Shown here one piece after another: positions 52,288-61,990 of a stretch of DNA of 64,000 nt. The DNA is taken from the NCBI RefSeq assembly GCF_016031625.1, contig NZ_JACCHP010000007.1:372001-436000 (forward strand). The letters run 5' to 3'. Below the pieces are notes generated by a model. The model was not told where the DNA came from. It was given only the letters and a program-made list of their open reading frames with translations, and ran no database searches. Both the position numbers and the translations under genes were made by a program. The stretch comes from Bradyrhizobium agreste (GTDB taxonomy: Bacteria; Pseudomonadota; Alphaproteobacteria; Rhizobiales; Xanthobacteraceae). Numbering within the stretch: position 1 is the first letter of the stretch; every line of letters starts with the position of its first letter.

Positions 52288-53054
52288 GGCGCACGCTTCT
52301 CGCCATCGTTCTCGTCCTGCTGCTCGGCGGCGTTGCGCGAGCCGAGCGGCTGATCGTGTCGGTCTCGAACCACCGCGTCACGGTGACGCCGAACTATTCC
52401 GGCGAGGAGCTGGTGCTGTTCGGCTCGGTGGAGAAGGATACGACGACGCCCGCAGACCGCACGGCCTACGATCTCGTCGTCACCGTGATGGGCCCGCGCG
52501 CCGACATGGTGACGCGGCGCAAGGAGCGCACCTTCGGCATCTGGATCAACACCGACTACCGGCAGTTCCTGCAGGTGCCGAGCTATCTCGCGCTGTTCGC
52601 CAACCGCCCGTTCGACGCCATCACCTCGCCCGAGATCGCGCGGCGGCAGCAGATCGGACTCAACAACGTGCTGCTGACCCAGCGGGTCAGCGGCGACTTT
52701 GCCGACGTGGTGCCGAACGACGCGTTTCGCTCGGCCTTCATTCGCCTGCGCACCCAGCGCGGGCTCTATCGCGAAGACGCAAGCGCGGTCACGTTCCTGA
52801 CGCCGACGCTGTTCCGCACCGGCATTCCGCTCCCCGCGGAGGTGCCGATCGGCACCTATGAGATCGAGATCAAGCTGTTCGCGAACGGTGCGTTCATCGG
52901 CAAGACCGAGACCGCGTTCGAGATCGTCAAGGTCGGCTTCGAGCAGTTCGTCGCGACCACCGCGCGGCAGAACGGCCTGATCTACGGCCTCGCCACCGCG
53001 GCAATGGCGCTGATGACGGGGTGGATGGCCTCGATCGTGTTCAGGAAGGACTAG
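52284..53054 (+). CDS. TIGR02186-like secreted/membrane partner of TauE
   Basis: The 256-residue protein has a signal peptide (MRRTLLAIVLVLLLGGVARA), a beta-rich periplasmic domain (LIVSVSNHRVTVTPNYSGEE ... LVVTVMGPRADMVTRRKERT) and a C-terminal membrane helix (LIYGLATAAMALMTGWMASI). It fits the TIGR02186 family, which is found beside TauE-like permeases. Translational coupling by the ATGA overlap suggests a complex of the two proteins. The role is not established. Confidence 0.85.
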   Translation: MRRTLLAIVLVLLLGGVARAERLIVSVSNHRVTVTPNYSGEELVLFGSVEKDTTTPADRTAYDLVVTVMGPRADMVTRRKERTFGIWINTDYRQFLQVPSYLALFANRPFDAITSPEIARRQQIGLNNVLLTQRVSGDFADVVPNDAFRSAFIRLRTQRGLYREDASAVTFLTPTLFRTGIPLPAEVPIGTYEIEIKLFANGAFIGKTETAFEIVKVGFEQFVATTARQNGLIYGLATAAMALMTGWMASIVFRKD

Positions 53055-53059
53055 CGGCT

Positions 53060-53162
53060 GTCATTCCGGGGCGCGCGCAGCGCGAGCCGGAATCCATCTC
53101 TCCGCAGAGTTGGTGGCCCGATGGATTCCGGGCTCGACGCTTCGCGTCGCCCCGGAATGACG
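53060..53162. repeat. Family B palindromic repeat, copy B3
   Basis: TCATTCCGGGGCGCGCGCAG pairs with CTTCGCGTCGCCCCGGAATGA. The core reads CCGGAATCCATCTCTCCGCA, so the middle differs from B1, B2 and B4. It separates the TIGR02186-like gene and the hydrolase gene. Confidence 0.8.
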
Positions 53163-53168
53163 GCAGGG

Positions 53169-53942
53169 CTACGTCGCCTCGATCACCGTCCGCACGCCTG
53201 GCTCCAGCAGGCGCAGCCGCGGGCCGAAGCCGAGCGCGTCGAAGGTCTTGCGCAAATCCTCGCTGTTCTGGCGGAAATGCGCCCAGCCTTCGGTATGCAG
53301 CGGCACGATCATGGCATCGGGAAAGGCGCGCGCGGTCTCGATGGTGTCGTTGGTGTCCATGGTGAGATGGAATGGCCCGCGCGTTTGCGCCGCGCCCGCG
53401 AAGGGCAGCACCACGCCGCACTTGAAGCGGCGCGCGACCTCGGCGACGCCGTCAAACCACGTGGTGTCCCCGCTGATATAGACCGGACGCGTATCCTTGC
53501 GGCTCGACGACACCACGAAGCCGATGACATCGCCTGACAGCGGCTCGATACCGGCCGGTCCGTGGCGCGCTGGCGTCGCGGTGATCGTGAGGATGTTGCC
53601 CTTGCCATCGTCAAGACGGGCACTGGCCCAGGGCGCAAGGCCCTCGACATGTCCGCCAAGGCGCTTTGCGCCCGCCTCGGTCGTCAGCACGCGCTTGACC
53701 TTGAAGAGATAGTCGCGGCCGGAATTATCCAGATTGTCGGAGTGCTGGTCGTGGCTGAGCAGCACTGCATCGACCGGGCCGATCGCATCAGGCCTCATGG
53801 CAGGCCCGATCGTCTTCTCCAGCTTCACATGCGGGAGTTGATAGGCACCGGGCGCATCGAAGGTCGGATCGGTGAGCAGGCGGAAGCCATCGATCTCGAT
53901 CAGCGCGGTGGGGCCGCCGATCAGTGTGATGGAAACGGACAT
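53169..53942 (-). CDS. MBL-fold metal-dependent hydrolase (UlaG-like)
   Basis: The 257-residue protein has a metallo-beta-lactamase fold: TLIGGPTALIEIDGFRLLTD, LLSHDQHSDNLDNSGRDYL (the metal-ligand HxxHxDN form of this group), and SGDTTWFDGVAEV near the C-terminal half. UlaG-type enzymes hydrolyse lactones or phosphodiesters. The substrate is unknown. The stop of the EamA gene lies 12 nt upstream on the same strand, so both may be one operon controlled by the divergent LysR. Confidence 0.9.
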   Translation of the reverse strand: MSVSITLIGGPTALIEIDGFRLLTDPTFDAPGAYQLPHVKLEKTIGPAMRPDAIGPVDAVLLSHDQHSDNLDNSGRDYLFKVKRVLTTEAGAKRLGGHVEGLAPWASARLDDGKGNILTITATPARHGPAGIEPLSGDVIGFVVSSSRKDTRPVYISGDTTWFDGVAEVARRFKCGVVLPFAGAAQTRGPFHLTMDTNDTIETARAFPDAMIVPLHTEGWAHFRQNSEDLRKTFDALGFGPRLRLLEPGVRTVIEAT

Positions 53943-53954
53943 GATGTACTCCTG

Positions 53955-54875
53955 TTATGAGGCAGGCTTTGCCGGCCGCGTCACCAGATAGATGCCGAGC
54001 GCGACCGGAATGATGCCGAGCAGGTCGCGCGCCTCGATGTGCTCGCCGAGCACGAGGAACGCGAACAGCATGCCGAGCGGCGGCATCAGGAAATGATAGG
54101 CGCTGGCGGCGCTGGCGCCACACACCTTCAGGAGATGAAACCAGAGCCAATAAGCGAGGATCGAGCCGCCGAGCACGAGAAAGGCAAAGGCGCCGATCAG
54201 GCTCGGCGTATAGTCGATCGCGTCGACATCGGCGAAGATGAGCGCGACCGGCGCCAGCACGATGCCGGCAGCGAGGTTCTGCACGCCATTGCCGATCCAC
54301 AGGGATCCCTTCGGCGCCAGCAGCTTGAACAGGATGGTGCCTGAAACGATGGAAGCGAGCGAGGCCAGCGTGAAGACGATGCCATGCAGGGAATCGGTGC
54401 CGACCGACAGGCGATGCCAGACGATTGCGGTCACGCCGATGATGCCGAGCAAGAGGCCGCTCGCCTTGCGCCAGGTCATGCCTTCGCCGAGCAGAAGCGC
54501 GGCGAGCGCCGCCGTGAACACGGGATTGGCGGAGACGATCAGGCCACCGAGGCCGGCCGAGACCGATTGCAGGCCGGTATAGCCGAGCCCGAGATAAAGC
54601 GCGTTGTTGGCGATGCCGAGCACCGAGAAGATCGCGGCATCGCGCCACGACAACGACCAGGCTTCGCCGCGGATCAACGTGGCACCCAGGATCAGGATGC
54701 CCGCGAGCGAGAAGCGCGCCGCGAGCAGGATCAGCGGCGGGCAATGGGTCACGCCGATCTTGCCGGCGACGAAGGCGTAGCTCCAGAGCAGGCAGAACAG
54801 GCCGATCGCGAGCGGCAATGTATTGAAGCGGCTGCGCGGGGCGGGAAGCGAGCTGGCGAGCGACATGAGGGGCAT
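53955..54875 (-). CDS. EamA family (DMT) transporter
   Basis: The 306-residue protein has about ten membrane helices in two EamA repeats (LFCLLWSYAFVAGKIGVTHC and ATLIRGEAWSLSWRDAAIFS in the first; the second starts near TASLASIVSGTILFK-like sequence). It belongs to the drug/metabolite exporters. The gene is divergent from a LysR-type regulator at 54979 with a palindrome in the gap, so LysR control is likely. The hydrolase gene follows 12 nt downstream. Confidence 0.92.
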   Translation of the reverse strand: MPLMSLASSLPAPRSRFNTLPLAIGLFCLLWSYAFVAGKIGVTHCPPLILLAARFSLAGILILGATLIRGEAWSLSWRDAAIFSVLGIANNALYLGLGYTGLQSVSAGLGGLIVSANPVFTAALAALLLGEGMTWRKASGLLLGIIGVTAIVWHRLSVGTDSLHGIVFTLASLASIVSGTILFKLLAPKGSLWIGNGVQNLAAGIVLAPVALIFADVDAIDYTPSLIGAFAFLVLGGSILAYWLWFHLLKVCGASAASAYHFLMPPLGMLFAFLVLGEHIEARDLLGIIPVALGIYLVTRPAKPAS

Positions 54876-54922
54876 TCTCGGATGTTTTCTGTTCTGCCCT
54901 CGATCTAGGGTAGGACGCTTGT

Positions 54923-54939
54923 CATTTGGAAATTAAATG
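54923..54939. promoter_or_regulatory. LysR-type operator between EamA and LysR genes
   Basis: CATTT (54923-54927) and AAATG (54935-54939) form a perfect palindrome around GGAAATT, which also satisfies the T-N11-A rule of LysR-type boxes. It lies in the 103-nt region between the two divergent starts. Binding is inferred. Confidence 0.5.
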
Positions 54940-54978
54940 ATTAACTCCATACAAGTGGATTTTCGAATGGAGGCGGCC

Positions 54979-55842
54979 ATGCTCGATCTGGAGCTCCTGC
55001 GCAGCTTCGTCTCGGTGGTCGAGGCCGGCGGCTTCACCCGCGCCGGCGAGCGCGTCCACCGCACGCAATCGACCGTGAGCCAGCAAATCAAGCGGCTGGA
55101 GGAGGATATCGGTCAGGTGCTGCTGCACCGCGACGGCAAGGACGTGCGTCCGACCGAGGCCGGCGAGCGGCTGCTGTCCTATGCGCGGCGGTTGCTCACG
55201 CTCGCCGAGGAGGCGCGCGACGTGTTGCGCCAGCCGGGCAGCGAAGGCGCGATCCGGCTCGGCATCCCCGAGGATTTTGCGGCCTACCGCTTGGCAAAAC
55301 TGCTGGGCGCATTCTCGCGCTCGCATCCGGGGTTGCGGCTGGACGTGCGCGCCGACCAGAGCAAGCATCTCGCCCGCGATCTCGAACGCGGCGAGCTCGA
55401 TCTTGCGCTCTACAAGCGCGAAGCCGGCGCGAAGGACGCGATCGCGGTGTGGCCCGAGCGGGTGCACTGGGTCACCAGCAAGAGCCATCCGGTCGACGTG
55501 AACGTGCCGTCGGTGCCGCTGATCGGCTTTCCGCTCGGCTGCATCTATCGCGCCGGGGCCATCCATGCGCTGGAAAGTGCGGGCCGCGCCTGGCACACCG
55601 CCTACACCTCATCGAGCCTCGCCGGCATCCAGGCCGCGGTCGCGGCCGGCATGGGCCTCAGCATCCTGTCGGAGATGTCGATCCAGTCCGACCACCGCGT
55701 GCTGACGGCAAAGGACGGCTTTGCGCCGATCAACAGGACCGAGGTCGCACTGATGGCTTCGCCGGATGCGAGCCCGGCGACGCTGCGGCTTGCGGACCGT
55801 CTCGCGGAGTTTTGCGATGCGGTGCAGAGCAAGGCGGCTTGA
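54979..55842 (+). CDS. LysR family transcriptional regulator
   Basis: The product of 287 residues (301 from ATG 54937; 291 from 54967) opens with the LysR winged helix MLDLELLRSFVSVVEAGGFT and STVSQQIKRLEEDIG, followed by the periplasmic-binding-type effector domain (IRLGIPEDFAAYRLAKLLG ... VAAGMGLSILSEMSI). I prefer ATG 54979 because homologues usually begin there. It is divergent from the EamA exporter, the common arrangement for a regulator and its target. Confidence 0.92.
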   Translation: MLDLELLRSFVSVVEAGGFTRAGERVHRTQSTVSQQIKRLEEDIGQVLLHRDGKDVRPTEAGERLLSYARRLLTLAEEARDVLRQPGSEGAIRLGIPEDFAAYRLAKLLGAFSRSHPGLRLDVRADQSKHLARDLERGELDLALYKREAGAKDAIAVWPERVHWVTSKSHPVDVNVPSVPLIGFPLGCIYRAGAIHALESAGRAWHTAYTSSSLAGIQAAVAAGMGLSILSEMSIQSDHRVLTAKDGFAPINRTEVALMASPDASPATLRLADRLAEFCDAVQSKAA

Positions 55843-55865
55843 GCTCGCCGGAGCTCGGACGGCTC

Positions 55866-56099
55866 TCAATTTGTTGCGGACATCAATTTGGCACCGCACG
55901 CGCTTGCGTAGAACTTGCCGCCGCATTGGCGCTTGATCGCAGCGCAGCGGGATGCGGGCGACGCATTCTGCGGCACCGTGAAGCCACAAACGAGGCCGTC
56001 GGCGCTGCGACCGGTTTTGCCGGCGGCAAACGCCGCGCTGGTGGCGCTGATGCAGGTGACGAGCAGGGCCGCAGTGGCGATTTCGATCAGCAGTCTCAC
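55866..56099 (-). CDS. Small secreted cysteine-containing protein
   Basis: The 77-residue product starts with a GTG at 56099, which has a GGAG ribosome site 7 nt before it. A signal peptide (VRLLIEIATAALLVTCISAT, cleavage near AFAA) leads into a short mature chain with four cysteines, in LVCGFT, SRCAAI, RQCGGK and SACGAK. No known family. It is convergent with the LysR gene. The short length and the non-ATG start keep confidence moderate. Confidence 0.6.
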   Translation of the reverse strand: MRLLIEIATAALLVTCISATSAAFAAGKTGRSADGLVCGFTVPQNASPASRCAAIKRQCGGKFYASACGAKLMSATN

Positions 56100-56295
56100 G
56101 GGTGCTCTCCTCCACACTGATGGCTGAATCTTTCGTAATCTAGCACCGAATCCGGGTTTCTCCGTGCTCGTCCGGGTTCCCAACTCGGCCCATTCCTTGC
56201 ATAAATTCGCGCCAGCGCCGTGCACGGCCACACGGGCGACGGTTCCGGTGCAAGGGCAGGACGCGTAGAGTGGTGAGAGCTCTTCGACCTAGGAA

Positions 56296-58821
<2,526 letters not shown>

Positions 58822-58893
58822 TTTTCCGCGAGGTGGAAGCGGCGTTACCTGCGAGGTTATTGCACTGACAGGCAACGGCTGTGATATGACGAC

Positions 58894-58997
58894 CGTCATT
58901 CCGGGGCGGCTCGCAGAGCCGAACCCGGAATCTCGAGCTTCCGGGTTCGCTGCTCTGGGACGCGCTACGCGGTCCCGTCGCATCGCCCCGGAACGAC
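58894..58997. repeat. Family B palindromic repeat, copy B4
   Basis: CGTCATTCCGGGGCGGCTCG pairs with the end CATCGCCCCGGAACGACA. The AATCTCGAGCTTCCGGGTTC core shows a CTCGAG centre as in B1 and B2. It lies 14 nt before the thioesterase start. Confidence 0.85.
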
Positions 58998-59011
58998 AGA
59001 CGGAAACGCAA

Positions 59012-59827
59012 ATGCACGCCAAGCTCCCGCATCCCTTCGACGAAGCCACGCGCGTCACCGCCGGTGACTCCAGCTGGCAGGGACACACCAGCGACGATTA
59101 CTGGGCCTTTGTCGGCCCGTTCGGCGGCGCCACCGCCGCGACGATTCTGCGCGCGTTGATCGAGCATCCGCAAGCCGCCGGCGATCCGCTGGCGCTGACC
59201 GTCAATTTCTGCGCGCCGATCACCAAGGGTCCGTTCGATCTCGACGTGCGGCTGGTCAAAGCCAACCGCTCCAGCCAGCACTGGAGTGTCGAGCTCAGCC
59301 AGGGCGGCGGCGAGGTCGCAACGCTCGCCACCGCGGTATTCGCCGAGCGGCGCCTGTCCTGGGAGCACCGGGTGGCGCAATACCCGGATGCAAAGCCGTT
59401 CGAGGAGACGCTGCCGTTCCCAAAAATCTCAGCGTCGTGGGCCAACCAATACGAATTCCGCTTCGTCGAGGGCGAGATGCGGGTCGGCCCGCCGCAGGCC
59501 GAGCCCGCCAGCACTTACTCGAAGATCTGGATCAGCGACCGCACGCCGCGCAAGCTCGACATGCTGTCGTTGATGTCGATGTCGGACGCCTTCTTCGGCC
59601 GCATCTTCCACGCCCGGCGCGAGCTGGTGCCGTTCGGCACGGTGTCGCTGACGACCTATTTCCACACCGACGCCGAGGAGCTCGCGGCTGAAGACATCAC
59701 GCGCGTGCTGGCGACGGCGGATTCGAAGATCATGCACAAGAGCTACGCCGACCAGAATGGCGAGCTGTGGTCGCCGAACGGCCGTCTGCTCGCGACCACG
59801 ACGCAGATCGCGTATTTCAAGGCGTAG
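59012..59827 (+). CDS. Acyl-CoA thioesterase-like double-hotdog protein
   Basis: The 271-residue protein has two hotdog halves in the TesB/acyl-CoA thioesterase II style: FVGPFGGATAATILRALIEH and LALTVNFCAPITKGPFDLD in the first, and LDMLSLMSMSDAFFGRIFHA and VSLTTYFHTDAEELAAEDIT in the second. The family cleaves acyl-CoA in beta-oxidation or lipid turnover. I start at ATG 59012, 14 nt after a repeat; the longer frame translates repeat DNA. Monocistronic. Confidence 0.88.
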   Translation: MHAKLPHPFDEATRVTAGDSSWQGHTSDDYWAFVGPFGGATAATILRALIEHPQAAGDPLALTVNFCAPITKGPFDLDVRLVKANRSSQHWSVELSQGGGEVATLATAVFAERRLSWEHRVAQYPDAKPFEETLPFPKISASWANQYEFRFVEGEMRVGPPQAEPASTYSKIWISDRTPRKLDMLSLMSMSDAFFGRIFHARRELVPFGTVSLTTYFHTDAEELAAEDITRVLATADSKIMHKSYADQNGELWSPNGRLLATTTQIAYFKA

Positions 59828-59832
59828 CTGCT

Positions 59833-60033
59833 CTTCCCTCTCCCCTTGTGGGAGAGGGTGGCATAGGCGGCCTTTGGCCGCCGTTCTTAAGAACGCCGAT
59901 GTTTTGCATCGGCTATGGCGAAGCGACGAGACGGGTGAGGGGTTCTCTCCGCGCGCACCTCTCTTACAACTGAACTCGCGGATAGAACCCCTCATCCGGC
60001 GCTTCGCGCCACCTTCTCCCGCAAGGGGAGAAG
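59833..60033. repeat. Long inverted repeat between the thioesterase and pckA genes (family D-like)
   Basis: CTTCCCTCTCCCCTTGTGGG at the left mirrors the CCTTCTCCCGCAAGGGGAGA right part. A smaller GCCGATGTTTTGCATCGGC hairpin lies inside. It separates two convergent genes, followed at once by the pckA terminator. Confidence 0.7.
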
Positions 60034-60041
60034 GAAAAAAC

Positions 60042-60070
60042 AAAAAGGGCGGCCTTTCGGCCGCCCTTTT
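60042..60070. terminator. Bidirectional terminator after pckA
   Basis: Perfect stem GGGCGGCC (60047-60054) with GGCCGCCC (60059-60066), 4-nt loop TTTC, flanked by AAAAA on the left and TTTT on the right. It stands 19 nt from the pckA stop on the minus strand and also faces the thioesterase gene. Confidence 0.9.
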
Positions 60071-60089
60071 GCATTTCATACGAAGGACC

Positions 60090-61706
60090 TTACTCCGCCG
60101 CGAGCTTCACGTCCGGCGCGGCGGCGCGGACCTCGGCGTCGACCTGGGCTTCGAACTTGGCGAAGTTCTTCTGGAACATGCCGACCAGCGCGCGGGCGGT
60201 CTTGTCGAACTCGTCCTTGTCCTTCCAGGTGTTGACCGGGTTGAGGATTTCGCTGGGCATGCCGGGCAGCGCGGTCGGGACCGCAAAGCCGAAATACTTG
60301 TCGGTGCGGAATTCGACGTTGCGAAGCGAGCCGTCGAGCGCGGCGGTGAGCAGCGCGCGCGTCACCTTGATCGGCATGCGCGAGCCGACACCATACTTGC
60401 CGCCGGTCCAGCCCGTGTTGACCAGCCAGCAATCGACATTGTGCTGGGCGATGAGGCCGCGCAGCATGTTGCCGTAGACGGATGGATCGAGCGGGAGGAA
60501 GGGCGAGCCGAAGCAGGTCGAAAATTCCGGCTGCGGCTCGTTGCCGAGGCCGCGCTCGGTGCCGGCGACTTTGGCGGTGTAGCCGGAGAGGAAGTGATAC
60601 ATCGCCTGCGCCGGCGAGAGCTTGGCGATCGGCGGCAGCACGCCGAAGGCGTCGGCCGCCAGCATCACCACGTTCTTCGGCTGCGGCGCGCGGCCGGTGC
60701 GCGAGGCGTTGGGGATGAAGTCGAGCGGATAGGCCGAACGCGTGTTCTCGGTCTTGGAGCCGTCGTCGAAATCGACGACGCGGGTGTCCTCGTCGAGCAC
60801 GCAGTTCTCGAGCACCGCGCCGAAGCGGGTCGAGGCGGCATAGATCTCGGGCTCGGCTTCCTTCGAGAGCTTGATGCACTTGGCGTAGCAGCCGCCTTCG
60901 AAATTGAAGACGCCGTTCGGGCCCCAGCCGTGCTCGTCGTCGCCGATCAAAGTACGGTTGGGATCGGCCGACAGTGTGGTCTTGCCGGTGCCCGACAGGC
61001 CGAAGAAGATCGCGGTGTCACCCTTGGGGCCGACGTTCGCCGAGCAGTGCATCGGCATCACGCCGCGCTCGGGCAGATAATAGTTCAGCGTGGTGAAGAC
61101 CGACTTCTTCATCTCGCCGGCATAATAAGACCCGCCGATCAGGACGATCTTGCGGGCGAAATCGATCGCAACCACGTTCTCCGAGCGGCAGCCATGGCGT
61201 TTAGGGTCGGCGCGGAAGCTCGGCATATCGATGATGGTAAGCTCCGGCACGAAGGTCGACAGCTCGATCGCCTCGGGGCGGATCAGCAGGGTGCGGATGA
61301 AGAGCGAGTGCCAAGCGAGCTCGGTGAAGACGCGCGTCTTGATCCGGTACGCCGGATCGGCGCCGCCATAGAGATCCTGCGCGAACAGGCGCTTGCCTTC
61401 GGCGTGCTTGAGGAAATCCTGGTAGAGCGTCTCGAACTGCTCTGCGGTGATCGACTGGTTGCCGGCCCACCACATCTTCTTGTCGGTGGCGGCGTCGCGC
61501 ACCGTGAACTTGTCCTTGGGGCTGCGCCCGGTGAACTCGCCGGTGTCGGCACAGAGCGCGCCATCGGCGGAGAGCACCGCCTCGCCCGCTGCGAGCGAGT
61601 ATTGATAGAGTTGCGGCGCACCCAGGTTCCAGTGAACCTGATTGAGATTCTTTAAGCCGAATTTGTCGGCGCCGAAGGCACCGTTGCGCACGCCCGTCTC
61701 TTGCAC
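60090..61706 (-). CDS. pckA: PckA, ATP-dependent phosphoenolpyruvate carboxykinase
   Basis: The 538-residue gluconeogenic enzyme converts oxaloacetate and ATP to PEP. The kinase-type P-loop reads [18 protein letters not shown], and the substrate site contains [13 protein letters not shown] and [18 protein letters not shown] start at the GTG at 61706, which has AGGAGG 8 nt before it; upstream residues are unlikely. It ends in a strong terminator. In rhizobia pckA often lies near chvG/chvI, but not here. Confidence 0.97.
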   Translation of the reverse strand: MQETGVRNGAFGADKFGLKNLNQVHWNLGAPQLYQYSLAAGEAVLSADGALCADTGEFTGRSPKDKFTVRDAATDKKMWWAGNQSITAEQFETLYQDFLKHAEGKRLFAQDLYGGADPAYRIKTRVFTELAWHSLFIRTLLIRPEAIELSTFVPELTIIDMPSFRADPKRHGCRSENVVAIDFARKIVLIGGSYYAGEMKKSVFTTLNYYLPERGVMPMHCSANVGPKGDTAIFFGLSGTGKTTLSADPNRTLIGDDEHGWGPNGVFNFEGGCYAKCIKLSKEAEPEIYAASTRFGAVLENCVLDEDTRVVDFDDGSKTENTRSAYPLDFIPNASRTGRAPQPKNVVMLAADAFGVLPPIAKLSPAQAMYHFLSGYTAKVAGTERGLGNEPQPEFSTCFGSPFLPLDPSVYGNMLRGLIAQHNVDCWLVNTGWTGGKYGVGSRMPIKVTRALLTAALDGSLRNVEFRTDKYFGFAVPTALPGMPSEILNPVNTWKDKDEFDKTARALVGMFQKNFAKFEAQVDAEVRAAAPDVKLAAE

Positions 61707-61990
61707 GAAAAATCCTCCTAGAACCCGCGACATCAAGCGCGGCCAAGTTTGGCGCCGTCGCGATCACCATCAATATGGGCCGTTCGGCCTCAGCTGAACG
61801 ACCTAATACTGATGAACGCTGGCGTTGCCAAGCTGATCCCGCAGGATTTGGTTTATTCAAGGACCGCGCCAAACGTCGCGCATGTCAGCTCTGAATGACT
61901 GCATCGAGAAAGTGCGGATGATCGCGCAACCAAATGCACGTTTGCGCGTTATGTCAGGTTATTGCGTCGCACAATCGCTGCGCCAACGCC

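Noticed and set aside
53169..53942. The hydrolase has SHDQHSDN rather than the textbook HxHxDH.
   Set aside because: This variant is typical of its subgroup, so it is not a sign of inactivation.
61747..61874. GTTTGGCGC and GCGCCAAAC form a 9-nt inverted pair 110 nt apart between pckA and the CHAT gene.
   Set aside because: The chance of such a match in a GC-rich 280-nt region is considerable, and neither half is palindromic.
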